64,000 nucleotides of DNA from Eretmocerus hayati (Eukaryota; Arthropoda; Insecta; Hymenoptera; Aphelinidae): positions 123,038,305-123,102,304 of the forward strand of contig CM056743.1 of NCBI GenBank assembly GCA_029851415.1, read 5' to 3'. The number at the start of each line of letters is the position of its first letter. Position 1 is the first letter of the stretch. The notes under the pieces are model-generated. The model was not told the origin of the DNA, searched no databases, and saw only the letters and a program-made list of their open reading frames with translations. Positions 1 through 11,509 of this stretch are shown here, one piece after another. Both the position numbers and the translations under genes were made by a program.

Positions 1-1115
1 GATTTGATTGCAACGTATTTTTTCTGTTGTTCATAAGATCTTTTGAACGATGTAATCTGGTTCTTATACATTTATCAGTGAAATCTTCAGGATAATCGTT
101 ATCTGAAAGGAGTTGTTTTATAAGCGACAAATTAGAGGAATGAAATTTTTTTATGTGAAAGTGATGTGGCTCTGTCGACTAGATTGAACACCATGTTCCT
201 CTTTTGGTTCATAGTATGATTGGATTTGAAATTCAAAATCCTGCCCGATGACGTTGGCTTTTGATACTAATTGGTGATGATTTTTTCATCCTCTCGGATC
301 AGAGATATGTCAAGGAAATTGATGGTGTTGTTGTTTTCGATCTCATGTGTAAACTGTAGATGCTCACTGCAACTGTTGAAAACATTGAGGACTACATCTA
401 CATGTTCTTTCTTCACACACATTAGAGTGTCATCGACATATCTATGATAAAATAGAGGTGTGCAATCGTGTTCATTTTTCAATTTGCGCAAGCATGAAGT
501 TTCCAAGTCATCCATAACAATTTCTGCGAAAAGTGGAGAGATGGGTGATCCCATCGGACTATCAAAGATTTGTTGATAAATTTGATTATTAAATTGAAAA
601 AATGTGTTGTCAAAAAAGAACTCAGTACATTTACGAATTTCATCAAACGGTATGTTAGACTTATTATGTATATCTGAAAATCTGCGGTCAAGCGCTTCTA
701 GCACTAACCAACATAAGATGTTTGTAAACACAGAGCTAACGTCGAGAGAAAGGTGTATATTATCTTGTGGGATCGTTAAAGTCTCCAACCGTTTTTCCAA
801 TTCGAAGCTATTGTCAATTCGTGATGCAGGTGGTTTGATACATTTTTTCAGCTCTTTATATAAAACGGAAGCAAGAAAATGAGTAGAGCTATTGACTGTA
901 GAAATAATTGGTCTAAGTGGAACATTTTCTTTATGCATTTTTGGTAAACCATAACAACGAGATAAGTTGGTGTCCGTCTGTGTGAGAGCATTGTTGTGAT
1001 ATTTTCTAGACAAGTAGTTCAAATCGTTCCAACTTCCTAGTATTTTATGTACTTTTGCCTGTAAATTTTTGAGTGGATTATTTTTGATCGGAACGTATAC
1101 TTTTTTATCACTCAA
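1..1115 (-). pseudogene. Penelope-like element reverse transcriptase, broken
   Basis: The open part (267-1115) reads as a reverse transcriptase core of the Penelope-like type. In order it shows a YGLPKMHK block followed by PLRPIIS, a palm block DVSSVFTN where DVVSLFTN-like sequence is usual, a GSPISPLFAEIVMDDLE block, the catalytic YVDD in FYHRYVDDTLM, and NFLDIS. These blocks are typical of Penelope-like RTs rather than LINE or LTR RTs. The frame then meets a TAG just before QKPTSSGR, where related elements usually have a Trp. It continues in the same frame to about 130-140, where a run of A causes a shift, and carries on in another frame to the window edge (NLVDRA, then FHSSNLSLIKQLL). The GIY-YIG endonuclease expected downstream lies outside the window. 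There is no good ATG at 1115, where the frame opens with TTG, so the N-terminus may also be cut. This is a dead copy with at least one stop and one frameshift. Confidence 0.85.
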
Positions 1116-1127
1116 CGAAGTTGAGTG
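1109..1127. repeat. short perfect hairpin upstream of the Penelope-like RT
   Basis: CACTCAAC, a GAA loop, then GTTGAGTG, followed by a run of T on the plus strand. It sits exactly where the RT frame opens and may mark the boundary of the element or be a folding signal. Function unknown. Confidence 0.5.
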
Positions 1128-1330
1128 TTTTTTTTTATACTTCCCTTGTCACAACTTTGGGTAGGGCTTACTCGACTTCTTGGGAAACCCCTGGAAAATT
1201 CGAGTCCACTGTCATTGCCTTTTTCAGATTTTCTACACGCTAAAAACAAATTGGCTACATTAGCAAAATTTTTCGGTCACCTAACGTTTTGTTGATGCTG
1301 TATTCGGACAGCATTAGTTGGCCTGCTGTC

Positions 1331-2602
1331 CAGGGGTCTGATTGTGACGAGCGCTCCTTACGCTCCGTCCGTATCGTTCGTATCTCTTATTCCAATTCTT
1401 GTTATGTGATTGGCTATTTCTCCCAGCTGTAGCCAATCACAGGAGGGGTATTACACACAACTTACAGTTCCCACGTACGTACATACGCACGTTTCCTACG
1501 CGGCCAAGGGGTAAAAATAAACAAACATAACCTTAGAATTCGTCTGCTCAAAACAATCCGGTCAGCTTTTGCTCAAAAACTTCATCAAATTTAGTAGAAA
1601 TTCCGGTTTATGATTTTCACATTGATTGTGAAAATTTTGTATATGAAATTTTATTTGTAATAATGTTGCACGAGGTTGCATCGCAAAGAGCAGAGATGAG
1701 AGGAAAATGCTGCTTGTGAAGCAATTTTTCGTGATGATTCATGTTTTCCAGGATGCTGCAGGCCGGTGTATTTCTCTGATTCACATCAGGGATTAGATAA
1801 ATAATCCCATGCGTAGATGTTGAGCTCCAAGGTAGTTTTTTCAATTAATGTTTGATGTATTCAAGCTCAAATTGAATGCAGTTTCTGAAAGTTTTAGCTA
1901 GTTAGGGGAAATCAGTACATTTGAATTTTCAATCGACGATCAATTTATTTGTGGACTGTTGATGAACACCACCACATGAGAATCATTTCATTTGATGCTC
2001 AAAAACTGCGGTGTTTCTCATCATTTTACAAATGAACTCAATCATCAGTTGAATTAAAAATTGCATACTATTTTGAAGTTGAATGCAGACATTGATTGAA
2101 AAACGAACTACCTTAGAGCTTAACATCTAACGCACGGGATTATCAATTCATCTCATCCCTGATATGAATCATAGAGACACACCGGTATGCAGCATCCTGA
2201 AATACATAAATCATCACGAACAATTGCTTCACAAACAGCACTTTTCCCCCATCTCGATTCTGTGCTATGTAAACTCGTGCAACGAAATTACAAGTCAAAT
2301 TTCATCACTTTTTGTCGCATGCAGAATTTTTACAATCAATGTGAAAACCACAAGCCGCAAATCCTAAATTCGAAGATGTACTTGAGCAAAAACTGACCAG
2401 CCTGATTTGAGCAGACGAATTCTGGGGTTATGTTTGTTTACTTCTGGTCCGTTGGTGACGTAGAAAACGTACGTCTGTACGTACGTGGGAAGTGTAGAAT
2501 GTGTGTAATACCCCTCCAGGACAGGAATTGGAATAAGAGATACGGACGATGCGGACGATGCGGACGGAGCGTAATGAGCGCTCGTCACAATCAGACCCCT
2601 GG
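1331..2602. mobile_element. 1.27-kb foldback element
   Basis: The two halves are reverse complements of each other over nearly their full length. The outer ends read CCAGGGGTCTGATTGTGACG and its complement. The match continues through the ACGTACGTA-rich stretch, the GAATTCGTCTGCTCAAA block (about 1536 and 2405), the CATCC/TGCAG block (about 1750 and 2190) and into the centre near 1990. Arms are roughly 600 bp and diverged, so the element is old. The right arm has an extra GATGCGGAC duplication near 2544. The CAGGGG terminus is hAT-like, but flanking 8-mers do not match, so no superfamily is assigned. Reading frames inside are unlikely to be genes. Confidence 0.8.
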
Positions 2603-3720
2603 CAACTCTAACCTTCGGAGTTTTTGCAAAAAAACAAACTCGTCCAGCAAATTTTCGTGCTAAGCTAGCAATTTGACGTTGCTGGCCCGTCGAATGTTTT
2701 GAAGAATTTGGACGGCTTTGCTGTTTTAGCAAGAAACTTCTGGTAGAACAAGTAAACAAATCGATACACGAACAAACCACACTTCAGCACATGTCTTCTG
2801 CTGGATCAGTTACGCGATGAAGTGCTATTCAAACGAGAAAAATTGCAAAGATATTGAAGAGTTTAGTCATATTAACAAATATGTGGTTAGCGAAAACCGC
2901 TCTGCTGTCGTGTCAAATTAAGTGATATTGGTACGATTTCCTTACTATTCATTTTTTTTGGCTCGGCATTTCAACATTCATTGACGAAACCCACATTAAT
3001 CAGGAGTCAATCGAAAGCTTACAGTCCCAGCTTTTGATTGATGGGCTACAAAGTTCTATTTGATGTGCCTGAGCTGGAGCTATTAGCAGTTGAAGAAGTG
3101 TACCAAAATTAAACCCCGCGTTGGGGCAATTTTGGTACTCTCACAGAATATCTCAATCCTACCCACCACCATGCGAGTGAATTAATTTCGATCGTTCAGA
3201 AGTCTTATTCTAAGTCGTTTGAAACATCTTAAAACTCATAAACCATCACTCGATTCAAGATGAATGATAATGAATGATAACCTTCATTTGCCCAAGGGCA
3301 AAATACAAAAATACAGTAGCATATGAAACATATGTCACTCTTACGTAATAAGTACATTAAATTTATAAAAATTTGTCATTTTGGTCAAGGCTATTGGGAT
3401 TATCACAGAAAGTGACTACTCATCTTTAGGCATCGTAAGATGCATAAGAGTCTTGAAAAAGAAAAGGAAGAAAAAGTCACATTTTCATATACATACATAT
3501 ATCAGTCTTCACAAGAAAGATTAAGGAAAAGGAAACATTCTCACGTTTGGGAAGACATATGAAAATGACATGGGCCCACAGTAATATCACAGAAGTCTCA
3601 GTTCGGTAGCGAGAAAGCCACGCATAACTCTTCTGAAGTAGAAAACATCAATTGAAACGGGCTCATGCCTATCACAGCTTGAAGATGAAAATAATGATTT
3701 TTCTCCACATCAATCCTCTG
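2603..3720. other. intergenic, no gene seen
   Basis: Nothing codes here convincingly. The only structure noted is a 39-bp hairpin at 3100-3138: GTACCAAAATT pairs with AATTTTGGTAC and a CCCC/GGGG inner stem. Confidence 0.5.
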
Positions 3721-4491
3721 GGAAGACCGTGTTAACAGGAATTCTTTTAAGGACTCTTTAAATAATGATATCTTCCCAAGCTGCCGGAAGCCCGAAAGGA
3801 GAAGTTCCACAAATGAGCAGATGAACCTGGAATGATGTTCTTCCGCACTCAAGTCTCATATGGGGAACTTCGAGTAGTCGCTCTTCGAGATCACCAGGTG
3901 CCGGTTGTTCGGTTTGGTATGTACCTGGTAAACGTCGCAGTTAGGTAGCCAGGCTCGCCTACAAATGCATGATCTTGTGCATCAAGAGAGCTGCGAAGTG
4001 CATCTTCCGTGAATCAGTACGTAACCAACCCAATTGCTCCCTAAAAGGGGTGGTGTGCTCGTCACTCCTAAGACCATGAATACATCTCACACATGAATTG
4101 CTTAGTCTCTGTATCCGTTGCCACCCTTCGTCCGTGGCGTCGAGGTACACGACCGTGCAATAATCTAGGTGCGGTTGAACCGATGACTCGACTGGGCGAA
4201 TTCGGAGAGGTCTGATGATACATGCCCTAAAAACTGCAGACCGTATAGGGCTCTGCTGACTTTCTTAGTTACTTGGTCAATGTGCGGTTTCGACGTCAAT
4301 TCACTGTCAAGTGTAACGACAAGACTTACGACCGTATCACTGAACGGGATGAACTTTCCCTCCTGTATAGCTGACGAATGAAACAATTTAGGGGAATTGT
4401 CCATGCCTATATTTGCCTTGTGAATTTTCGAATTTATTAAATTTGAAAGAGTTGATTCGCCGGGATGATCAGCTGTGACGGAATTCGTCAA
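3720..4491 (-). pseudogene. LINE ORF2 C-terminal fragment (jockey/X-like), decayed
   Basis: Three minus-strand frames in a row carry successive pieces of a non-LTR retrotransposon reverse transcriptase tail. 4491-4165 has FIPFSDTVVSLVVTLDSEL, then SKPHIDQVTKKVSRALYGL, the common thumb region. 4150-3959 has LDATDEGWQRIQRLSNSCV and DEHTTPFREQLGWLRTDSR, the hallmark post-RT segment of jockey/CR1-type elements. Around 3852-3720 a third frame gives SGFRQLGKISLFKESLKEFL, matching the final block in which many such ORF2 proteins end. A frameshift separates pieces one and two (about 4150-4190) and another lies near 3860-3950. The palm YxDD region is absent, so this is a 5'-truncated dead copy. Whether it belongs to the same family as the 20.5-kb LINE cannot be told. 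Confidence 0.75.
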
Positions 4492-5616
4492 TTCCCGCTT
4501 ACCTTCTTTCCTTCTACGAGTCTAGATGTGATATGAAATCCAGGTGTGCATGAAAATGAAGTCGACGTCTCAAATTCCTTGAGAAGTTTGCCTTCATCCT
4601 TTCATTTATCAATGCGACGAGTGAAAGAATTTCTCAGCTCTCCTTTCGAGCTCATCACAATACAATCAGGAAGAACTTCGTGTACAAGCGTCAAAGTAAG
4701 TATACTGTTAGAAGAATCGGATTAGATCATGTCTCGCTCAGATTCGATCGGAGCTCCATGAAGAATTTTATATTTACCGCGCAAACGATCTTTGCACACT
4801 ATTGGCTTTCCGTGGACAAAGCATGCTCCGTAGGAGATCCCGAGTATCCAACAGCCTATGCTGCAAGTCACAGGGTGAAAATGCGCAATTTTAATCCAAT
4901 ACTTCGAAGCTGGCGTGCACGGAAGCAACGTGATGCCACACGTGGTGATACCCACGTGTTATTTGACTCATTGGCACTGCTCTCCACCAACTTGCAGGTT
5001 CAATGATATTCCAATAAAGACACGAATCCTCAGCGCAAATGCATAGGAAAATATCATGAGCATCAGAGAAGCCCATTTGCGGGGAGAACAATCAACACCT
5101 TCATAATTGCTTTATCCGCGTGTTTACAGTGGCAATGAAATGATGGAAGATGGTGTACAGGAATGCTAGTTTCGGATTATAATAGTACCCGATATCCTCT
5201 TGAGTATGCAATCACGAAAAGACGCAGGCGTTATTCGTGGCCGATCCAAGTAATTGATTTTCGCACATTTTAACATAACAAACGTGAAAGAAACTGCGTG
5301 AAAGTCAACCAGTGCACAGTTCTGAGATCGGCATAATATGGGGGCATGTTGGGTACTCTTACGTTAAAATGAGCGCTGAGGTTAGATGACCTAGAAAATC
5401 AGGAATTTCAAACCAGCCGAATCCGTAGACAAATTATTTTTCTCCAATTTCGACGTATCGTAATTACGACTTGAGTTTGTCTTCTGAAGTTCTTTAGGGA
5501 CTGCAAACATCTTTTTTCTCTGATCTTCGACTTTATTTCAACTTTTATACTTTACTTGTTCGGGAAAGGAATGATATCTAAATGAAAATTTTCGTAGGAC
5601 AATAAAATGTAACGAC
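4492..5616. other. intergenic, no gene seen
   Basis: Only short reading frames without recognisable motifs, and no clear repeat. Confidence 0.4.
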
Positions 5617-5659
5617 TTGGAAACCCATTACGATGCATGCGAGACAACGCCCGACACAT

Positions 5660-5840
5660 GCGAGCGCCCACCTGTTCATCTACCCACCCACCAACTCGTT
5701 CGCCTACTCACCTATAATCCATTCGGTAAGTTCAACCCGTTCAGCCACTCATCCTTCCGCCCACCCTCTACCTATTCACCCACCAGCCCGTCCAACCACT
5801 TGACCGACCATCAGTCTATCCATCCACCTACCAGCACCTG
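5660..5840 (+). repeat. degenerate (CCAY)n-type low-complexity tract
   Basis: Repeated CCAC/CCAT/CACC words such as CTACCCACCCACCAACTCG. Its complement-style counterpart lies at 6430-6540. The short reading frame over it is a by-product of the repeat. Confidence 0.65.
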
Positions 5841-6125
5841 ATCCACAGAGTAGGCCTGAAGGCCTAGGCCTACAGGCCCCCACCAAAATGACTCGAAAAA
5901 GGTCCTTCGCCATTTTTTCGGTGTAGAAAAAATTAGGAATTTTCCCATTCTTGGTTCGTTCTATCGGTTTTTTTCGGGGAGACATATTAAATTATTTTTA
6001 CCGAAAAAAAATTGGGAGCGTGAAAAGCAATCACTTCGAAGAGCTAATTAATGAGATAATTTTATCGCATTAACGAAGTGTGACGTGGGGATTTATGGAC
6101 AAACGATATACTTGTGAAGAAGTAA

Positions 6126-6240
6126 GCGATCGATTTTACTTGGCAACTGCGGAGTTTTGAACTCGGGGCCTTCTTCACAGAGGCCAAGTGTCCAAACCAC
6201 AGGACTATGACCGCTCATGACGCCATCGTCTAATCGACTT
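6126..6240 (-). repeat. tRNA-derived sequence, possible SINE head
   Basis: On the minus strand a tRNA-like run reads from AGCGGTCATAGTCCTGTGG (A-box-like) through CCGAGTTCAAAACTCCGC (B-box-like, compare GGTTCAAATCC). A clean acceptor stem is not visible, so it is not called as a working tRNA gene. Confidence 0.4.
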
Positions 6241-6424
6241 GACTAACACCTTCGGAGTCAGAATCCAAAGATGCTAGCGTTGCACTAATTTGAGTTTGAG
6301 GCTCGGCGCGTAGTGACGTACGTAATACGTCACACAAATAGTCCAACTCGAAGTTGAATTATTGTAATAATTAAGGAGCCAGGCAAAATTTGTCCGTCCA
6401 CATACTGCGTATCGGGTCGCCTAT

Positions 6425-6545
6425 GCGGAAAGGGTGAAGTGTGATGGGTGGGTGGATGGGTCATGGTTGGATCATGGGTGGGTGGGTTGGTGGGTGAGTG
6501 AGGGTTAATGGTCAGGTGGGTGGGTTGGGGGATGGATGGAGTGGA
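6425..6545. repeat. GGTGGGT/GGATGG simple repeat
   Basis: Tandem GGGTGGGTGGATGG-type words with variation. Together with the similar CCA-rich tract at 5.7 kb it brackets the tRNA-like sequence. Confidence 0.7.
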
Positions 6546-6574
6546 AATCATTAAAGTTCAAGTGATACGTTCCA

Positions 6575-7095
6575 CTAAGTTCCAGTGAAAATTTCACTAA
6601 AAAAATTCAGTGAAAATTTCACTAGAAAATCAGTGAAAATTTCACTAAAGAATCAGTGAAAATTTCACCAAAAAATCAGCGAAAATTTCACTAAAAAATC
6701 AGTGAAAATTTCACTAAAATTTCAGTGGAAGTCCACTAAAAAAACAGTGAAAATTTCACTAAAAAATCAGTGAAAATTTCACTAAAAAATTAGTGGAAAT
6801 TTCACTAAAAAATCAGTGGAAATTTCACTAAAAAGTTAGTGAAAATTTCACTAAAAACCCAGTGAAAATTTCACTAAAAAATCAGTGAGAGTTTCACTAA
6901 AAATTCAGTGAAAAGTTCACTAAAAAATCTGTGAAAATTTCACTAAAGAATCAGTTTAAATTTCACTATAATTTTACTAGAATTTCAGTGAAAATCACCT
7001 CATCTTCAGAAAAATTTCCACTGGAATTGCAGTAAAAATCGCTGGAGTTTCAGTGAAACTTCCATTGAAATTCCAGTGAAAATCGCTCAAGGTTC
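6575..7095. repeat. 23-bp minisatellite with a palindromic unit
   Basis: About 18-22 copies of a unit like ATCAGTGAAAATTTCACTAAA. The most regular copies lie at 6585-6975, with decaying copies to about 7095. Each unit contains AGTGAAAATTTCACT, a near-perfect inverted repeat, so either strand can form a ladder of small hairpins. Units are directly adjacent and near-identical, with no unique spacers. Confidence 0.9.
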
Positions 7096-7569
7096 CACTG
7101 TCTATTAGATTCGAATAGTTGTTTATTTCAGTATAATTGCATCATTGGATGTAAATAACTATTTCGAAATTAGTGTATTGACTGAGTCAAACGAGATGGG
7201 CAATAAGGGTATACATGTTATTCATTGCTGGAGAGAGAAATATCTTTCGTGATTAGTTTTCTATCTAGGTACAAATCATAAGTGGGATAAGAGTTATAAG
7301 GTAAATAATCGTAGATTTCGCAACATCCTTCCGAAAAATTAAATTAATTAAGCGTCTGTCCGATTTTATCCGTCCGGATGCCTCGTATCGTGTTGACATC
7401 GTTGGTGCTGTTGGTGGATTAGTGGGTCCGGTGGGTCGGCGGGTCGGTGGGTCCGTGTTGGTGATGCTGGTGATGACTTTTGACTTATCCGTACGGATTG
7501 GGCAGTTGATTTGATGGTCCGATCAGTTGTTCTAAGATCCAATCAGTCAAAACATTCCTTTTGGATCGA

Positions 7570-8215
7570 TGGACTGTGGCTGGGGTCGAGGCTGGTGCAG
7601 GGACTGGGGCTGTGACTAAGGCAGGAGCTTAGGTTTTTGCTGGGGCCGAGGCTGAGGATAAGGCTGGGCCTGTGGCTAGGGATGAGGCAAGGCCTGTGGC
7701 TGGGGCGAGGCTGGGCTAAGGCTGGGGCTGGAGCCGGGCCGAAGCTGAGGATGGACTGAGGCTGAGGTTGTGACTAGGACTGAGGCTGGAACTGGGGCTG
7801 GGGCTGTGGATAGGGCGTGGCTGAAGCTGTGGCTCGGGCTGGAGCTGGGGCTGAGGCTGAGGATAAGGCTGGGCCTGTGGCTAGGGATAAGGCAAGGCCT
7901 GTGGCTTGGGGCGAGGCTGGGCTAAGGCTGGGGCTGGAGCCGGGCCGAAGCTGAGGATGGACTGAGGCTGAGGTTGTGACTAGGACTGAGGCTGGAACTG
8001 GGGCTGGGACTGTGGATAGGGCGTGGCTGAAGTTGTGGCTCGGGTTGGAGCTGAGGCTGCGGCTGAGGCCGAAGCTAAGGCTTAGGCTCAGGCTGGAGCT
8101 AAGGCTGAGCTGGGGCTGGAGCTGGGTCTTGGTCTGAGGTTGGTGCTGAGGCTGAGACTGGGGCTGTGGCTGAGGCTGGGGCTGGGACTGGGGTTAGGGC
8201 CGTGGATGGGGCGTG
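7570..8215. repeat. GGCTGR hexamer array with a 205-bp tandem duplication
   Basis: A G-rich tract built of GGCTGG, GGCTGA and GGCTGT words. Within it a segment of about 205 bp starting GCTGAGGATAAGGCTGGGCC at 7651 recurs at 7856 with few changes, so a higher-order duplication overlies the hexamer. Runs of GGG spaced by three bases on the plus strand could form G-quadruplexes. No convincing protein frame. Confidence 0.85.
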
Positions 8216-9710
8216 AAATAATTTTTTCAGAATCCACTGTATTATGAAATCTCAACGTTACATTGTTGAACTACAGAAGCATTTCAGGGGTCCATACCAT
8301 ATCAGAGACACTTCCAAGCCGGACGAGCGTTAGCGAGGTAGGCAAAAACGCTAGTTCAAACATTAAGACGTAACCATTTGTTCAGAAATAGTGACATAAT
8401 TATATATACTCCGTCTTCTGTGCGGGAAATGACCTTTCCGCACGGTTTTTCCCCGCACAGCTGATGGCAAATAGTATTCAACATTCGAACGGTGTGGTTT
8501 TCGCATTCTCGTGATCATCTCGATCTTCGCCTTCGGCTCGGGCCGGAAAATATCAATAGTTGTGCGGAAACCAACATTCCTGCCCTCGTATCGAGATGTA
8601 CTGTTTTTGTAAGTGGCTACTGAGCCCGTTTATCTTTTTGAATGAGTAATTGGAATTATGCATAAATTAATTAAAAAAAGAGAATCATCTTTGCTTATAG
8701 TAACATCTCTGATCTGTCCATGAAAATTTGGTTGCGCTCCCGAATTATTGAAAAATCTCTCCTCTTACAAGGACCCCCACCACACTGTACCTACAGGCTG
8801 AAGGCCCCCCCCCCTCCAGCTTGATCCGGCGTTACCGACTACTGAATCTCCCGCGCACCCACCCATAACAAGAGGCCACGTATCATGTTTTCCCCCTATC
8901 ACATATTGTAAAAGATACTGATAGAATATTGAGTATTGATCAATTGATGATACCATACGACTATACCGACACGTCCATCCACATCCCAATCCATTCATCC
9001 ATCCATAACCCAGTCGGTCACCCTTTATATTATACCCCTTCCACGTGGGCAATTTTCATTCACTTTTCAGTAATTCCAAGAAGGCGTGAAAAACTATCAA
9101 CGATTGAGTATATTAGAGCGACGTTTCCACGAAAATGAAAAACAAGATCGGGAAACGGATTTTTATCGCCTCAAGCACTCAGGTGATCTCCTTTCCCGGT
9201 CAAGTTTTGCCATTCACTTCGTACATACCCTTCACATCATACAGTTCACCTGGTTCCCAAGTGTACATATTCTCATGGGCTAATTTTATCGAAAAGACAT
9301 CGATATGAGTTGATATTCCTAGTTTGTACTTTTTAACAATTGGATATCATGATGATCGAGCCCAGTTCGTTATAGTAGCTCACAATGGTTACCAAGAACC
9401 CAAATTTACATTCCTCAGATCCTCATAGGAAAATGTGACATATTTGTTCAAGTGTGTGGAAAATTTTCAACCCAAAACCCAACCTACAGTGACTCTGTCA
9501 TCGATTACGTTTATTTTGACCTCTACAACACTTTCGATGAATTGTGCTCACCTTCAGACTTCAACTTTGAGTGTGAAGATACGTGACTTCATTCTGATTA
9601 CATTGTTAATGATATAGATAAGAACAGTCGTTCTCGATTTGCTTACTCTACTTATGCACGTGCCTAAAACTACTCATTCGGCGAGGAGTTCCTTAGCCGC
9701 TCAAAGACGG
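8216..9710. other. intergenic, no gene seen
   Basis: Contains a poly-C run near 8807 and short CCAT-rich words near 8975-9010. No frame shows a recognisable domain. Confidence 0.4.
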
Positions 9711-9747
9711 ATTCTTCTTATCGATGTCAAAACACCGATAAGAAGAA
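9711..9747. repeat. perfect 13-bp-stem hairpin
   Basis: ATTCTTCTTATCG and its exact reverse complement are separated by 11 bases. No downstream T-run. Confidence 0.7.
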
Positions 9748-11040
9748 TACGCTTTTGATAATCAATTCGATCAGTATTTAATGAGCGGTCTCAATATGTA
9801 ATCCTTCACAGGTTTACCATCACAGAATCATGATTCCAGTGATTGCATTCCTTATCTAAAGGGGGTTCGGGAGCTCTACTTTTACCGACCTAGGGGCCCG
9901 CGTGTGAGCTGGGTCTAGTGACTAAAACATGACTTTAAGGCGTCAAAACATAGACGTTTATCTTGAGTACTTGAATGCCAAACATGGATGAAGATGAGTA
10001 AGTATTCCACCCTCTTACCTTGAAATGAACTTCTCTGCCCCTTATTATACACAGAGGTGTGTATTTTTGAGGGACAGAGATTCTGAAGGATATCAGGGTT
10101 ATTTGATGATCTATGCACAAGAATGAAAGAATCCTCTAAATCGAGTTAAGATGAATCGGAAGGTGGGAAATTGAAGAGTGAAAACAGACAATCAAAATGC
10201 TTCTTGGTTTGATGGCAGTGACACATTATTCTGGCCGAAGATCTGTGACGTTGAACTTGCAAAATTTGTCGCGCCCACCGCTCCAAAAAAGGACATAAAC
10301 CTTTGTTACTCGAATAATGATCAGATGTTACTCCCAAATCCTATTGCCCATTTTACTTTGACGTATGATAAATTATTATGCACTTCAATGAGTTGCCTAT
10401 AACGATTGTTATTTGAGGGAAACTTATTCAGCCTCCGAAAGCTGATTTTTGGTCGAAAAAGATGAACGTAACAGATCTTAATTATAGCTGTCGACTTTGT
10501 ATGTAGTTCTTACACCATTTTCACACTGCAAACTTATCATAATTCAAGTGAGAAAGCTTTGGGAAAGCAAAAATTGCATATACCTCCGACAACTCTGTGG
10601 ACATAGGAAAAGTGAAACTTGATGAGTATATGGAAAGAGGCTCAATCCTGGGAATGGAATTCCATTAAAGGGATGCAACAACATCTTTATCAACCATCAT
10701 ACTGCACTATTCACGATTCATTCATGTGAGAAGTCTCTAATAGTGACGGAAACGTAATATATTAATTCCACCGGATTGTTCTCAGCGGGTTAACATCTTT
10801 CAAAAATGGTGAACATAACTTTTTTTCATATTTTAGGTACCAAAACCACTATAGAATTGATTTCAAAAGCGACAAGGAGGGAACATTTTTTTTCTTGGAT
10901 GGTCCAGAAAAAATATTCATGGAATCTTATGTTCTACATGGGAGCCCACACCACTCCCTTCCCCTCAATCCTGGGCACTGACCAATTTGGGACCAGTCTG
11001 GTTTTGGCACCCCTGAGAGTCTTGGAAATTCATGCTTTAT
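9748..11040. other. intergenic, no gene seen
   Basis: Only short frames on both strands, with no motif or clear repeat. Confidence 0.4.
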
Positions 11041-11490
11041 GGTAGTTGTACACTAAAATGCAAAATATACCAGAATGTCACCAGAGTTGGCGAGAATTCA
11101 GTACAAGTGTTGATAAACACCTGTGCAAAATTTCAAAATGATTGACCGTTTTGTTTCAGAGTGGTACTCATCAAAATTCGTCACTTTTAGCATGGCGCTC
11201 ATGTGGGATCGTCGACTCCCGTATAAACGCAATGTTAAAAGTGTCGGGTTTTTGATGGTTACTACTCCAAAACAAAACGGTCAATCATTCTGAAATTTTG
11301 CACAGGCGTTCATTAACACTTGAACTAAATTCTCCCCAATTTTGGTGATTTTCTGGTATACAGTGGAATCTCCCTTAACGGATACCTCTGATTAGCGGAC
11401 ATCTCTCAATAACGGACAGTTTTGATGCAACCAGAGGTGTCCGTGGGCCTGGAGATTTCACTGTATTTTCAGCTTCAGTGTACAACTACC
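11041..11490. mobile_element. foldback MITE with a nested pogo-like MITE
   Basis: Terminal sequences GGTAGTTGTACACT (11041) and AGTGTACAACTACC (to 11490) are inverted. Homology runs inward through ACCAGA, GCAAAATTTC and ATGATTGACCGTTTTG to a centre near 11215. The right arm is interrupted at 11361-11463 by a separate short element, so the arms match again only when that piece is skipped. Confidence 0.85.
11361..11463. mobile_element. 103-bp pogo/Tigger-like MITE
   Basis: Ends CAGTGGAATCTCC and GGAGATTTCACTG are inverted, and TA dinucleotides flank both sides (11359-11360 and 11464-11465). Internal CCCTTAACGGATACC and ATAACGGACA words resemble the termini of Tc1/mariner-pogo elements. It sits inside the right arm of the larger foldback, so it arrived later. 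Confidence 0.8.
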
Positions 11491-11509
11491 TTAACAGCAG
11501 AGATGGCCT

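Noticed and set aside
6575..7095. CRISPR-like array
   Set aside because: Units are directly adjacent with no unique spacers, and the context is eukaryotic.
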